DNA of 64,000 nucleotides from Halobacillus litoralis (GTDB lineage: Bacteria; Bacillota; Bacilli; Bacillales; Halobacillaceae): contig NZ_WMFA01000001.1 of assembly GCF_009856445.1 (NCBI RefSeq), positions 620,001 through 684,000 of the forward strand, in the 5' to 3' direction. Position numbers and translations under genes: made by a program. The notes under the pieces are model-generated. The model worked only from the letters and a program-made list of their open reading frames with translations, did no database searches and had not been told where the DNA came from. This document shows, in pieces, positions 1 through 7,590 of this stretch; the first letter of the stretch is position 1; each line of letters starts with the position of its first letter.

Positions 1-34
1 ACATTTTTCAACACGCTTTTTTTTAGAGGTTCTT

Positions 35-48
35 TGAAAGCGCTTCTA
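35..48 (+). promoter_or_regulatory. Possible cre (CcpA) box 1 upstream of dctP
   Basis: TGAAAGCGCTTCTA agrees with the Bacillus cre consensus TGWAANCGNTNWCA at all but two positions. It lies 154 bases before the dctP start and 76 bases upstream of a second, better cre-like site. Weak on its own; the pairing makes it more credible. Confidence 0.35.
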
Positions 49-123
49 ATCAAGACGCAGAGGGAGATGTACATACGGAAACTATTTTCTATGGAATCGA
101 TTCCTGTTTCGTTGGCCCTTCAT

Positions 124-137
124 TGAAAGCGGTTACC
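124..137 (+). promoter_or_regulatory. Probable cre (CcpA) box 2 upstream of dctP
   Basis: TGAAAGCGGTTACC matches the cre consensus TGWAANCGNTNWCA except for the final base. It sits 64 bases before the dctP start, a usual place for catabolite repression of a carboxylate uptake operon. Binding by CcpA is inferred from the motif only. Confidence 0.55.
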
Positions 138-201
138 GTTTTAGGAATAGTACGTAAGCTTTGTGAAAAAAATTTTACATATAAAAGGAGAGAGGTTGAA
201 C

Positions 202-1251
202 ATGAAGAAATTATTTGGTTTATTGTCCATCGTTCTTTTGATTACGGTCCTTGCCGCTTGTGGTAACGGCGATGCAGAGTCCAGCAGTGGTGAAGGTGAA
301 AGCGCTTCAGGCGACAGCGGCGAAACAAAAACGATTAAAGCGGGTATCGGTCTGAACAGTGACCACCCTCAGTACAAAGGTCTATTGAAGTTTAAGGAAA
401 TTGTGGAAGAGAAAACTGATGGCGCGATCAAAGTGGATACCTATCACAGTGGTCAGCTTGGTGACGACCGTTCCATGACAGAAGCGCTTCAGCTTGGTAC
501 ACAGGAAGTGGTTGTTCCTTCTACAGCACCACTAGCGAACTTCGTACCAGAATTCAGCGTTTTCGACATTCCGTTCCTTTTCCCTAACGAACAAGTGGCG
601 GACGAAGTGTTAGACGGTGAAGTTGGACAAGAATTGCTTGGGAAACTAGAAGAACAGAACCTTGTAGGCCTTGCTTATTGGGAAAATGGTTTCCGTGACC
701 TTACAAACAGTGAGCGTGCGGTAGCATCTGTTGATGACTTCGATGGTTTGAAAATCCGTACAATGGAAAACGATCTGCACCTGGATGCTTTCAAAGCACT
801 GGGAGCAAACCCTACACCTATGGCATTCACAGAATTATTCACAGCAATGCAGCAAGGTACAGTGGACGGTCAGGAAAACCCTTATGCAACAATCTATCTT
901 CAAAAGTTCTATGAAGTTCAGGATCACGTATCCAACACGCACCACATCTACAGCCCATTCGTATTCTTGATGAGCAAATCTTTCTATGATGGATTGACTG
1001 AAGATCAGCAGAAGATTGTGAAAGATGCAGCAGTAGAAGCAGGTAAGCATGAGCGTAAGTTGAACCGTGAAGCGAACGAAAAGTATTTGAAACAGCTTCA
1101 AGAAGAAGGCATGGAGTACACAGAAATCTCAGATGAAGCTCGCCAGGAAATGGTCGATGCGGTAGCTCCTGTCATTGAAGATTACAAGAGTAAGATTGGT
1201 GAAGAAACGGTAGACAAAGTGTACAAAGCGATTGAAGACGCGCAAAAATAA
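202..1251 (+). CDS. dctP: TRAP transporter substrate-binding protein (DctP)
   Basis: Extracytoplasmic solute receptor of a TRAP transporter, which captures a C4-dicarboxylate or similar organic acid and hands it to the DctQM permease. The 349-aa protein starts with a lipoprotein signal (hydrophobic segment then lipobox LAAC) followed by a Ser/Gly/Glu-rich linker and the DctP fold; the family arginine region (LKIRTMEN) and the NPTPMAFTELFTAMQQG segment typical of DctP are visible. The ATG at 202 is preferred over an in-frame start at 163 because AAAGGAGAGAGG precedes it and the signal peptide begins there. First gene of the dctPQM operon. The exact ligand cannot be read from sequence. Confidence 0.93.
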   Translation: MKKLFGLLSIVLLITVLAACGNGDAESSSGEGESASGDSGETKTIKAGIGLNSDHPQYKGLLKFKEIVEEKTDGAIKVDTYHSGQLGDDRSMTEALQLGTQEVVVPSTAPLANFVPEFSVFDIPFLFPNEQVADEVLDGEVGQELLGKLEEQNLVGLAYWENGFRDLTNSERAVASVDDFDGLKIRTMENDLHLDAFKALGANPTPMAFTELFTAMQQGTVDGQENPYATIYLQKFYEVQDHVSNTHHIYSPFVFLMSKSFYDGLTEDQQKIVKDAAVEAGKHERKLNREANEKYLKQLQEEGMEYTEISDEARQEMVDAVAPVIEDYKSKIGEETVDKVYKAIEDAQK

Positions 1252-1326
1252 TAGAATGCAAAAGGGTACGCTGTAGCGGTTCTGCAGCGTATTCTTCTCC
1301 ATTCAGGGTCAGTTGAGGTGAAGAAA

Positions 1327-1866
1327 ATGAACATCATTCGAGCGATCGACCGAAGATTTGAAGAAGTATTGCTCGTCATTTTCTCGACCATCATGGTCAG
1401 TGTCATTTTCCTGCAAGTCGCGATGCGTGTGTCGGGAAATTCATTGTCCTGGTCAGAGGAACTCGGACGGTACTGCTTCATTTGGTTAGTGTATATCGGA
1501 ATCAGTTACGGAGTGAAGAAGCAGCGCCACATCAAAGTGGACGTCATGCTGCTGTTACTTAAAGGAAAAGCGAAATTGATGCTCGCCATCATTGCGAATC
1601 TACTATTCTTAGTTTTCAGTTTGTATGTGGTCGTCAATGGATACAGCATCGCTTCCCAGTTGCTATCGTTCGGCCAACAGTCACCGGCCTTACATATACC
1701 GATGGGGCTTGTTTACATGGCGACACCAGTCGGATTTGCTTTGACAGCAATCCGTCTCGTACAAAACTTGATCGTTCAGATCAAAATGCTAATTGGTAAA
1801 AAAGAACTCGACGTCGACGATGAACGCGATCGTATGCAGCAGCAGGAAGGAGAGGATGAATCATGA
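1327..1866 (+). CDS. dctQ: TRAP transporter small permease subunit (DctQ)
   Basis: Small four-helix membrane subunit of the TRAP transporter. The 179-aa product has four hydrophobic segments (about residues 15-37, 47-65, 85-107, 125-147) and the DctQ signature around SLSWSEELGRYCFIW. The ATG at 1327 is preceded by TGAGGTGA at a good distance; a GTG nine bases earlier overlaps that site and is less likely. Its stop overlaps the dctM start (ATGA), which implies translational coupling. Confidence 0.9.
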   Translation: MNIIRAIDRRFEEVLLVIFSTIMVSVIFLQVAMRVSGNSLSWSEELGRYCFIWLVYIGISYGVKKQRHIKVDVMLLLLKGKAKLMLAIIANLLFLVFSLYVVVNGYSIASQLLSFGQQSPALHIPMGLVYMATPVGFALTAIRLVQNLIVQIKMLIGKKELDVDDERDRMQQQEGEDES

Positions 1867-3143
1867 CAACAATCGTATTATTCGGGACATTCGCCCTCTT
1901 CCTATTGCTTAGTGTACCGATCGGGATCGCTCTCGGATTATCGACACTTGCGACCATCTTCTATACGGGCGCCATTCCGGTGCAGTTTTTAATGAAGGAA
2001 CTCGTCACATCTGTCGATTCATTCCCATTGATGGCCGTTCCCTTTTTCATCCTAGCCGGTGAAATCATGGGGAAAGGCGGCATATCCGAGAGATTGTTCA
2101 ACTTCGCAAACGCTCTTGTTGGTAACAAAACGGGTGGATTTGCGATGGCGACCATCGTCACATGTATGTTCTTTGCAGCGATTTCCGGTTCAGGACCAGC
2201 CACCGTTGCAGCCATTGGTGGCATTATGATTCCTGCCATGGTGAGACAAGGATATGACAAGAAATTCGCGACAGCTACGGTAGCTGCAGCGGGTTCCATT
2301 GGTGTCATCATCCCTCCAAGTATTCCAATGGTCATCTACGGTGTCGTTGGTGGAGCCTCCATCGGAGACATGTTCATCGCAGGAATTATCCCAGGATTTA
2401 TCGTCGGTGGAGCACTTCTTGCTTGGGCGTACATTTATTCAAGACAACAAGGGTATAAAGGTCTGGCAGAAAAAACGTCCCTCGCAAACATCGGAAAAAC
2501 ACTCTGGGAAGCCAAATGGGCCCTTGTCATTCCTGTCATTATCTTAGGTGGGATTTACGGCGGAATTTTCACGCCGACAGAAGCAGCCGTTATTGCTGTC
2601 GTGTACGGTATGATCGCCGGCTTGTTCCTTTACGGTGAACTCAGCATCAAAGACATGCCGAAAATTTTCGCAGATTCAGCTTTGACGACGGCGACCGTCC
2701 TGATCATCGTTGGTTCCGCAACAGCTTTCGGCCGTCTACTTACGATCGAGCAGATCCCTACGCAAGTGGCCAACTTCATGTTGTCCATATCAGAAAATGA
2801 GATCATTCTGATTCTATTGATCACATTGCTTCTGCTTATCGTCGGGTGTTTCATGGATACACTGGCAGCGATCATCATTTTGACACCGATCCTGCTACCA
2901 ATTGCCGTAAACCTTGGTTACGATCCGATCCACTTCGGAATCATCATGGTCGTGAACCTGGCGATCGGATTCATTACACCGCCACTCGGCGTCAACTTGT
3001 TCGTCGGATCCGGAATATCCGGGCTCTCCATCGAGCAGCTGTCCCGTGCGATCATCCCTTACTTTTTCGCGATGATCTTCTCGTTACTGATGATTACGTT
3101 TATTCCAGAATTATCTCTATGGTTGATCAGCTTCGCTGAATGA
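1863..3143 (+). CDS. dctM: TRAP transporter large permease subunit (DctM)
   Basis: Large membrane subunit that forms the Na+- or H+-coupled transport channel of the TRAP system. 426 aa, the normal length for DctM, with about a dozen hydrophobic segments and family motifs such as SGSGPATVAAIGGIMIPAM and GSIGVIIPPSIPMVIYG. The start overlaps the dctQ stop by four bases. A strong intrinsic terminator follows, so dctPQM forms one transcription unit. Confidence 0.95.
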   Translation: MTTIVLFGTFALFLLLSVPIGIALGLSTLATIFYTGAIPVQFLMKELVTSVDSFPLMAVPFFILAGEIMGKGGISERLFNFANALVGNKTGGFAMATIVTCMFFAAISGSGPATVAAIGGIMIPAMVRQGYDKKFATATVAAAGSIGVIIPPSIPMVIYGVVGGASIGDMFIAGIIPGFIVGGALLAWAYIYSRQQGYKGLAEKTSLANIGKTLWEAKWALVIPVIILGGIYGGIFTPTEAAVIAVVYGMIAGLFLYGELSIKDMPKIFADSALTTATVLIIVGSATAFGRLLTIEQIPTQVANFMLSISENEIILILLITLLLLIVGCFMDTLAAIIILTPILLPIAVNLGYDPIHFGIIMVVNLAIGFITPPLGVNLFVGSGISGLSIEQLSRAIIPYFFAMIFSLLMITFIPELSLWLISFAE

Positions 3144-3182
3144 TGAAAAAAGGACTGACCCTCCTTGTACGTCACCCGGAAT

Positions 3183-3208
3183 CCCTTGCTTTTAGGCAAG
3201 GGGTTTTT
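3183..3208 (+). terminator. Rho-independent terminator of dctPQM
   Basis: Perfect 7-bp stem CCCTTGC/GCAAGGG with a six-base loop, followed by a run of five T. It lies 39 bases after the dctM stop. Confidence 0.85.
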
Positions 3209-3301
3209 CGGTTTTAAGCGTTACACCCCTCAGTTTAAAAGGAAAGGCGGTGCGGACGCCGTCTATTGGATGGCGGGACGCAGCCGAACGGTAAATGTGT
3301 T

Positions 3302-4198
3302 ATGAGTGTATTTATTCAAGTCGTATTGCCGGTTATTCTCATTTTCGGAGCCGGCTTTACCATACAAAAAATCGCTAAATTAGATGTGAAATCTGTATCG
3401 ACGATCGCTCTGTATGTGATGCTGCCCTGTTTAGTTTTCCAGACATTTTACGAAGCGGATTTGAACGGGGAATATTTGATGATGCTCGTCTTCTCCGGAC
3501 TGTTGCTTTTCAGCATTCTTGGAATCAACAAGATTGTCAGTAAGGTGAAAAACTACGACCAGAGCATGGAGAGCGGGTTGATTTTATCAACAGCGTTCAT
3601 GAATTCCGGGAACTACGGCGTACCGATCATTCTTTTTGCTTTCGGGGAAGAAGGATTTGTCTACTCCGTGTCCTTCATGGTTCTGCAGGCGATCATTATG
3701 AACTTTTTCGGCGTGTACTATGCGGCTAAAGGAACTTCCGGACTTAAAATGGCCCTGCTTTCTGTTTTGAAAATGCCACCGACGTATGCGGTACTTGTGG
3801 CACTTCCCATGAATCTTGGAGGAGTACCCGTCCCGGAGAATCTTATGAACAGCATCGACTTGCTGGCTGCCGCAACAGTTCCGATGGTAATGGTCGTACT
3901 TGGCATGCAGCTTGCCGGCATCCCATTGAGAAACCTGGAATGGCCGAAAGTTTCCTATGCCACGACCCTTCGTCTGATTGGTTCACCACTTATCGCCTTC
4001 GTTCTGACATTAGTGCTGCCGATGAGTGACATGATGGCTGCTGTGCTGATCGTTTCCGCGGCCATGCCTTCAGCAGCAACGACAACGATTTATGCCGTCC
4101 AGTTCAATTCGAAGCCGGACCTTGTTTCAAGCATTACTTTAGTGACGACGTTATTCAGTATCGTCACCATCCCTATACTATTGAACTTATTCATATAA
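3302..4198 (+). CDS. AEC family transporter (auxin efflux carrier-like)
   Basis: Secondary carrier of the AEC family (Pfam Mem_trans); bacterial members move malate, malonate or similar acids. 298 aa with about ten hydrophobic segments; the conserved NSGNYGVPI stretch near residues 100-108 and the C-terminal ASAAMPSAATTTIYA region are typical. ATG 3302 is chosen because the first membrane helix begins directly there; an upstream TTG at 3266 adds a polar tail and has no better ribosome site. It sits beside the TRAP operon, which suggests organic acid transport, but the substrate is unknown. An HPr-like gene follows after 15 bases, probably co-transcribed. Confidence 0.82.
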   Translation: MSVFIQVVLPVILIFGAGFTIQKIAKLDVKSVSTIALYVMLPCLVFQTFYEADLNGEYLMMLVFSGLLLFSILGINKIVSKVKNYDQSMESGLILSTAFMNSGNYGVPIILFAFGEEGFVYSVSFMVLQAIIMNFFGVYYAAKGTSGLKMALLSVLKMPPTYAVLVALPMNLGGVPVPENLMNSIDLLAAATVPMVMVVLGMQLAGIPLRNLEWPKVSYATTLRLIGSPLIAFVLTLVLPMSDMMAAVLIVSAAMPSAATTTIYAVQFNSKPDLVSSITLVTTLFSIVTIPILLNLFI

Positions 4199-4213
4199 AG
4201 GAGGAAGATTGAA

Positions 4214-4477
4214 ATGAGCGAAAAAGTATCGAAAGATGTGAAGGTACACATGAAAGAAACACAAACAATCATGGAACTGTCCCAGATCATCCAAAGCTAT
4301 GATTCAGAAATCATTCTGAAGAAAGTGGTCCAGGGAAGCGTACACGAAGCCAACCTGAAAAGCTTTCTCGGACTGATCAACTTAAGACTGCACGAAGGCG
4401 ACGAAATCGAAGTCACCTGCATCGGCCCCGACGCCGCCCAAGCCCTCGAAGAAGTAGAAACCTTCCTTCAGCCTTAA
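4214..4477 (+). CDS. HPr-like protein lacking the catalytic histidine
   Basis: 87-aa protein with the length and fold signature of the PTS phosphocarrier HPr and its paralogue Crh. The region around regulatory Ser46 (ANLKSFLGLINL, compare NAKSIMGLMSL in Crh) is kept, while the stretch that carries His15 and Arg17 in HPr reads KETQTIM, so phosphotransfer from enzyme I is not possible. There is a four-residue insertion before the Ser motif. It has a good ribosome site (AAAGGAGGAAG) and follows the AEC carrier closely. By analogy with Crh it could be a purely regulatory target of HPr kinase, but the sequence is divergent and this is inference. Confidence 0.65.
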   Translation: MSEKVSKDVKVHMKETQTIMELSQIIQSYDSEIILKKVVQGSVHEANLKSFLGLINLRLHEGDEIEVTCIGPDAAQALEEVETFLQP

Positions 4478-4479
4478 TT

Positions 4480-4533
4480 GGGATTTTATGTAAGACCTGG
4501 TCACCCATTATATGGGTGACCAGGTCTTTTTTT
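4480..4533. repeat. REP-like palindrome A, also acting as terminator
   Basis: A 17-bp perfect stem (4492-4508 with 4512-4528, loop TAT) containing the core GTAAGACCTGGTCACCCA, followed by seven T. It lies directly after the HPr-like gene stop and would terminate that transcript. The 5' flank TGGGATTTTATGTAAGACC is shared with element B at 5078, so this is a dispersed repeat rather than a private terminator. Confidence 0.85.
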
Positions 4534-4543
4534 AGCAGGGCTT

Positions 4544-4984
4544 TTAAGCTTTGGAATCCAATCTATATCGCATCAAACTTTCCTCTATACACCAGTAAAA
4601 AAATGCCGGAATGGATGATAAAAATAGAAAAAGTATCGTCGGGTAAAACCTGGTGAATAAACCTTCTAGATTGTTTTCAAGCAGCGGAAAAAAGAATAGA
4701 AAAAGAGGTCCCACTACGAGATGGAAGAGTAGAGAAACGTTTCGTACGTTCTTTGATTTAATTCTTCCTTTTTTCCTAAGTGCATCACTTAACCCTTCAC
4801 TAATGAGCGACCAGAACGGGGCGTAAACAAAAAATGCAAAAAGGAAATGGATGTTCGTAACCGCAGTCACCAACTCTACGACCTCCCATCCTAGGATGAA
4901 ACTCGAAAAAAGGATGAATAAGAGAAAAATGAAATAAAAAATCATGCCCACCAAGAACTTTCTTAAATACATATTCTCAGTCAT
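4544..4984 (-). CDS. Hypothetical integral membrane protein
   Basis: No family recognised. About 146 aa with four strongly hydrophobic segments (around residues 10-30, 42-62, 82-102 and 112-132 of this start) and a basic cytoplasmic loop RKKGRIKSKN. The start is uncertain: a GTG at 4996 and two ATG codons (4984 and about 4969) are all possible, with AAGGA upstream. The gene lies between REP-like elements A and B, opposite in direction to the HPr-like gene. Confidence 0.55.
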   Translation of the reverse strand: MTENMYLRKFLVGMIFYFIFLLFILFSSFILGWEVVELVTAVTNIHFLFAFFVYAPFWSLISEGLSDALRKKGRIKSKNVRNVSLLFHLVVGPLFLFFFPLLENNLEGLFTRFYPTILFLFLSSIPAFFYWCIEESLMRYRLDSKA

Positions 4985-5077
4985 ATACCTATGCACTTCC
5001 TTAGAAAAAGATATGATGTCGAATAATCATTATAAACTTAAGTTATCATAAATTGTGAGAGGATAGAGGTTCTGTGT

Positions 5078-5130
5078 GGGATTTTATGTAAGACCTGGTT
5101 ACCCATTATTTGGATGACTAGGTCTTACTT
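5078..5130. repeat. REP-like palindrome B at the 3' end of the RAYT gene
   Basis: Imperfect palindrome beginning GTAAGACCTGGTTACCC and returning as GGATGACTAGGTCTTAC, with the same TGGGATTTTAT flank as element A. It overlaps the last codons and the stop of the transposase gene at 5099, the position expected of a REP that bounds a RAYT. Confidence 0.8.
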
Positions 5131-5659
5131 TATTTTCCATTTGAACAAAAAACTCATACTGCTTCACGTCTTTGAAATAAGAAAGAATCGTAGAGGTGGA
5201 AACGAACTCGGAGTAATAAGGAGAGGGGGATAAGTAATGAGCGTAACTGCTCCATTTGTAATCTTCAGGCTGAAAGGTGATGAGTGCCCGGCAAGGGTTC
5301 AAGTGAATATAACGACTGACCTGGAGCACGGCATTCACATCATCCTCGAGCTTCGCTTTATAGGGTCCTTCAAAGAGATGACCAGCATAGCCGTATTTCT
5401 TGTTGAAATACATCGCGTATTGGGAGTGAAGATCCTTCATGAAAGTGCCTGGTGGGAGTTCAATGGTTTCGATAAGGAGGTGTACGTGGTTGGACATGAG
5501 GCAAAAAGAGTGAAGGTGGAACGGGTGGGAAAGCTTTGCTTCCTGTAAAAGGGTTAAATACTTATACCTGTCTTTCTCATCATAAAAAATATCTACTTTT
5601 CGGTTTCCTCTAGCCGTTATATGGTACCAGGCCTTCGGAAACCATCGACGCTTACGCAT
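5099..5659 (-). CDS. REP-associated tyrosine transposase (RAYT, Y1_Tnp)
   Basis: Single-domain IS200/IS605-like HUH enzyme of the REP-associated class, thought to nick and move short palindromic REP sequences. The 186-aa product has WYHITARGN at its start, the HUH motif SNHVHLLI (near residue 68), and the RYIHLNPCRA and YKWSSYAHYL segments; the presumed nucleophilic tyrosine lies in the QYAMYFNKKYGYAGHLFEG stretch or shortly after. ATG 5659 is preferred over 5689 since AGGAGAAAGG precedes it and homologues start near RKRRWFPK. No IS ends or second ORF are visible; instead matching palindromes lie at both ends (B and C) and elsewhere in the window. Confidence 0.9.
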   Translation of the reverse strand: MRKRRWFPKAWYHITARGNRKVDIFYDEKDRYKYLTLLQEAKLSHPFHLHSFCLMSNHVHLLIETIELPPGTFMKDLHSQYAMYFNKKYGYAGHLFEGPYKAKLEDDVNAVLQVSRYIHLNPCRALITFQPEDYKWSSYAHYLSPSPYYSEFVSTSTILSYFKDVKQYEFFVQMENKVRPSHPNNG

Positions 5660-5747
5660 AACATCAATCCTTTCTCCTTCAATAATCACACCTCTCCTTT
5701 ATTCGACAAAAGCGTCCAAACTCCTGCACCATTTCCAAATATTGTTG

Positions 5748-5808
5748 TACCACGTCTTACAGTTTCTGGTGTACCAGGTCATACAAATAATTCCAACAAC
5801 ACCGCCGA
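5748..5808. repeat. REP-like element C, upstream flank of the RAYT gene
   Basis: Read on the minus strand it contains TGTATGACCTGGTACACCAG and then CTGTAAGACGTGGTAC, two head-to-tail variants of the palindrome core found in A, B and G. It lies about 90 bases upstream of the RAYT start, so the transposase gene is bounded on both sides. Confidence 0.75.
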
Positions 5809-5828
5809 CTATAGAAAAGCCTCCACAC

Positions 5829-5864
5829 AAAAAAGATCCGCCTCTATAGACGGATCTTTTTTTT
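5829..5864. terminator. Bidirectional terminator downstream of the 54-aa membrane protein
   Basis: 12-bp stem AAAAAAGATCCG/CGGATCTTTTTT with a ten-base loop, A- and T-rich on both sides. It abuts the stop of the minus-strand gene at 5863. Confidence 0.8.
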
Positions 5865-6027
5865 ATGTGGAGCTTTGGTTTTTCTTATCTTTCCAGAACA
5901 TATAAAGGTTCAGGCATAGAAACGCGACACTGAAGATGGCGCTGAAGGTCGACATTTCGACGACATTCGTGAACCATCCCAGAATTAAATAAATGAGAAA
6001 AAATCCGGCAAATCCGAGATAGAGCAT
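5863..6027 (-). CDS. Small hypothetical membrane protein
   Basis: 54 aa, starting MLYLGFAGFF, with two hydrophobic segments and a basic tail WKDKKNQSS. The ATG at 6027 has AAGGAAGAG upstream; an in-frame start at 6060 has none. A strong terminator follows the stop. These signals make a real gene likely, but no family is recognised. Confidence 0.55.
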   Translation of the reverse strand: MLYLGFAGFFLIYLILGWFTNVVEMSTFSAIFSVAFLCLNLYMFWKDKKNQSST

Positions 6028-6095
6028 CGTCTCTTCCTTTCCATAAAACGTCCCTGACATTATAACATTCTAAGGAACGTGGAGGAAAATCATGA

Positions 6096-6380
6096 TTACT
6101 CCGGTGGGTACATGTGAAACCGATAGACGCTGAATTCATTGCCGGCTTCGATGCTGTAGGACTGGATGGGGAGGTGGGCAAATAGAGTGCCGTCGGTTTG
6201 TTCAATGGAGATGTCGAGTACAAGTTCTCGATCTTCTAACAGTGGCAGCGGAAAAGGGTTGACGATTTCAACCATCCATTCGTAAGCCAGACGCTCGAGG
6301 AATGCATGGGTGAACGTGGTTGGTGCATCATCGAGCCATATATTCGCAAGAGGGAACAAGGACCGGGACGTTTGTTCCAA
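6096..6380 (-). CDS. Hypothetical protein downstream of a sigma-like gene
   Basis: About 94 aa and soluble by composition. The reading frame stays open further upstream to 6545 inside the sigma-like gene, but the best start is TTG 6380, preceded by GGAGGA at eight bases; this leaves 47 bases between the two genes. The protein contains a run of acidic and hydrophobic alternation (ELVLDISIEQTDGTLFAHL) suggesting beta structure. It is in the same direction and probably the same transcript as the sigma-like gene. No family recognised; an anti-sigma or accessory role is only a guess from position. Confidence 0.45.
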   Translation of the reverse strand: MEQTSRSLFPLANIWLDDAPTTFTHAFLERLAYEWMVEIVNPFPLPLLEDRELVLDISIEQTDGTLFAHLPIQSYSIEAGNEFSVYRFHMYPPE

Positions 6381-6427
6381 AGAGGATTCCTCCGTTTTTA
6401 TTGGGATAATTGTATCTTCCCTATTTA

Positions 6428-6901
6428 CTACGTGGGTAAACAGTCGGCTGTTTTTCTCCTGATCTGTCTTCGGGCTCTTAGAATAGTAGAAGGGCTCTTT
6501 CCTATCAATGAAGAAATTTGATTCACGGTGTACCCGGTATAACATCTTTCAAAAACGGCTTGTTCTATAAGGGTGAGAGAGGAAAAGTGATAGATGTCAA
6601 GAAGAAGAAGAGGTTCGTGCAGCGGGTCTTTTTCGTGTGGGTTTTGTTGGATGGAGAAAAAGTGAATGGCTTCCCTGTTTTGATGGTTTCTTCTGTTCAT
6701 CGTTTGGAAGTGTCTGTACAAGGATTGAATGAAAAACGTGGAGAACTTGCTGCGTTTGTAGTCATACTTTTCTACACAACGTACATAAATGAGGTAGCTC
6801 TCCTGCAGGCAGTCTTCGTAAGGCTCCGGGAGCTTCCAACGGCGGAGGCAGGAATGGATAAGGCGTTGATAAGCGGGGAAATCAAGAATATGATCTTTCA
6901 T
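6428..6901 (-). CDS. Sigma-70-family-like RNA polymerase sigma factor
   Basis: 157-aa protein resembling short sigma-70-type factors of Firmicutes. Region 2-like helices appear at residues 18-75 (EDCLQESYLIYVRCVEKYD, KRSKFSTFFIQSLYRHF) and a region 4 helix-turn-helix at about 110-150 (NQISSLIGKSPSTILRARRQ). ATG 6901 has AAAGGAGTGTGTC upstream and is preferred over 6922. It is transcribed away from a second sigma-like gene at 7064. It would be expected to direct a small regulon, unknown here. Confidence 0.7.
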   Translation of the reverse strand: MKDHILDFPAYQRLIHSCLRRWKLPEPYEDCLQESYLIYVRCVEKYDYKRSKFSTFFIQSLYRHFQTMNRRNHQNREAIHFFSIQQNPHEKDPLHEPLLLLDIYHFSSLTLIEQAVFERCYTGYTVNQISSLIGKSPSTILRARRQIRRKTADCLPT

Positions 6902-7063
6902 GACACACTCCTTTCTATGCATCTATTATCCTGTATTTCCTAACGAATGAAAAGAAAAATTCAATTTTCTTCTACATAAAATTGAAAAATTCGCAAAAAC
7001 ATGACACCAAAATCCCTTTTTCTATCGATTATAGTATGAAGGATTATTTAGGGAGGGTGTCTT

Positions 7064-7558
7064 ATGGTTACCGATGATATGTTTGAAAAATTAGTAGCAT
7101 AAAGTGAAGAGTTGATTCATTATCATATTCATAAGCTGAATATTAGAGATCGAAACGGCGATTTCTATGCCGAAGGTCTTTTCGCTCTGTGGAATGCCTA
7201 CCGTACATATGACCCTGAGGCGGGAACCTTGCATTCATACATGCACTGGAAAGTCCGCAATGCGTTAATTGATAAAATCCGTAAAGATTCAAGAACCTAT
7301 GAGCAGGAGGAGGGGATCGCCGAGCAGATGGTACAGGAGGGACGCGATCAATGGGAGGACAAAATTACCGACGAACTCCTATGGAACCAGGTAAAAGAGG
7401 CGCTCACACCGAATCAGTGGAAATGGGTCTATCACTATATCATTAGGGACCGGTCCATTTCACAGATTGCTCGTCTGGAAGGGGTAAGTCAGGATGCTGT
7501 GAAAAACTGGGGGAGACACGCAAGGAAGAAACTGAAGGAACTTGGTAAGACCATATAA
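7064..7558 (+). pseudogene. Sigma-70-family sigma factor with in-frame TAA at codon 13
   Basis: An ATG at 7064 has an excellent ribosome site (GGGAGG, seven bases away) and opens a frame reading MVTDDMFEKLVA, then TAA at 7100-7102, then continues without further stops to 7558. After the stop the protein (from TTG 7112, 148 aa) has sigma region 2 features (FYAEGLFALWNAYRTYDPEAG, YMHWKVRNALIDKIRK) and a region 4 HTH (ISQIARLEGVSQDAVKNWGR). A single CAA (Gln) to TAA change would explain it. Either the gene is inactivated, translation restarts at the poorly preceded TTG 7112, the stop is read through, or the base is a sequencing error. The functional translated part would be 7112-7558. Confidence 0.65.
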
Positions 7559-7590
7559 AAAGCCTCGGAGGGGACCCCGAGACTGTGCGC

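Noticed and set aside
4480-5130. Elements A and B as inverted ends of a composite transposon carrying the 4544-4984 gene
   Set aside because: They lie in the same orientation, are single palindromes and belong to a dispersed family; no target duplication was seen.
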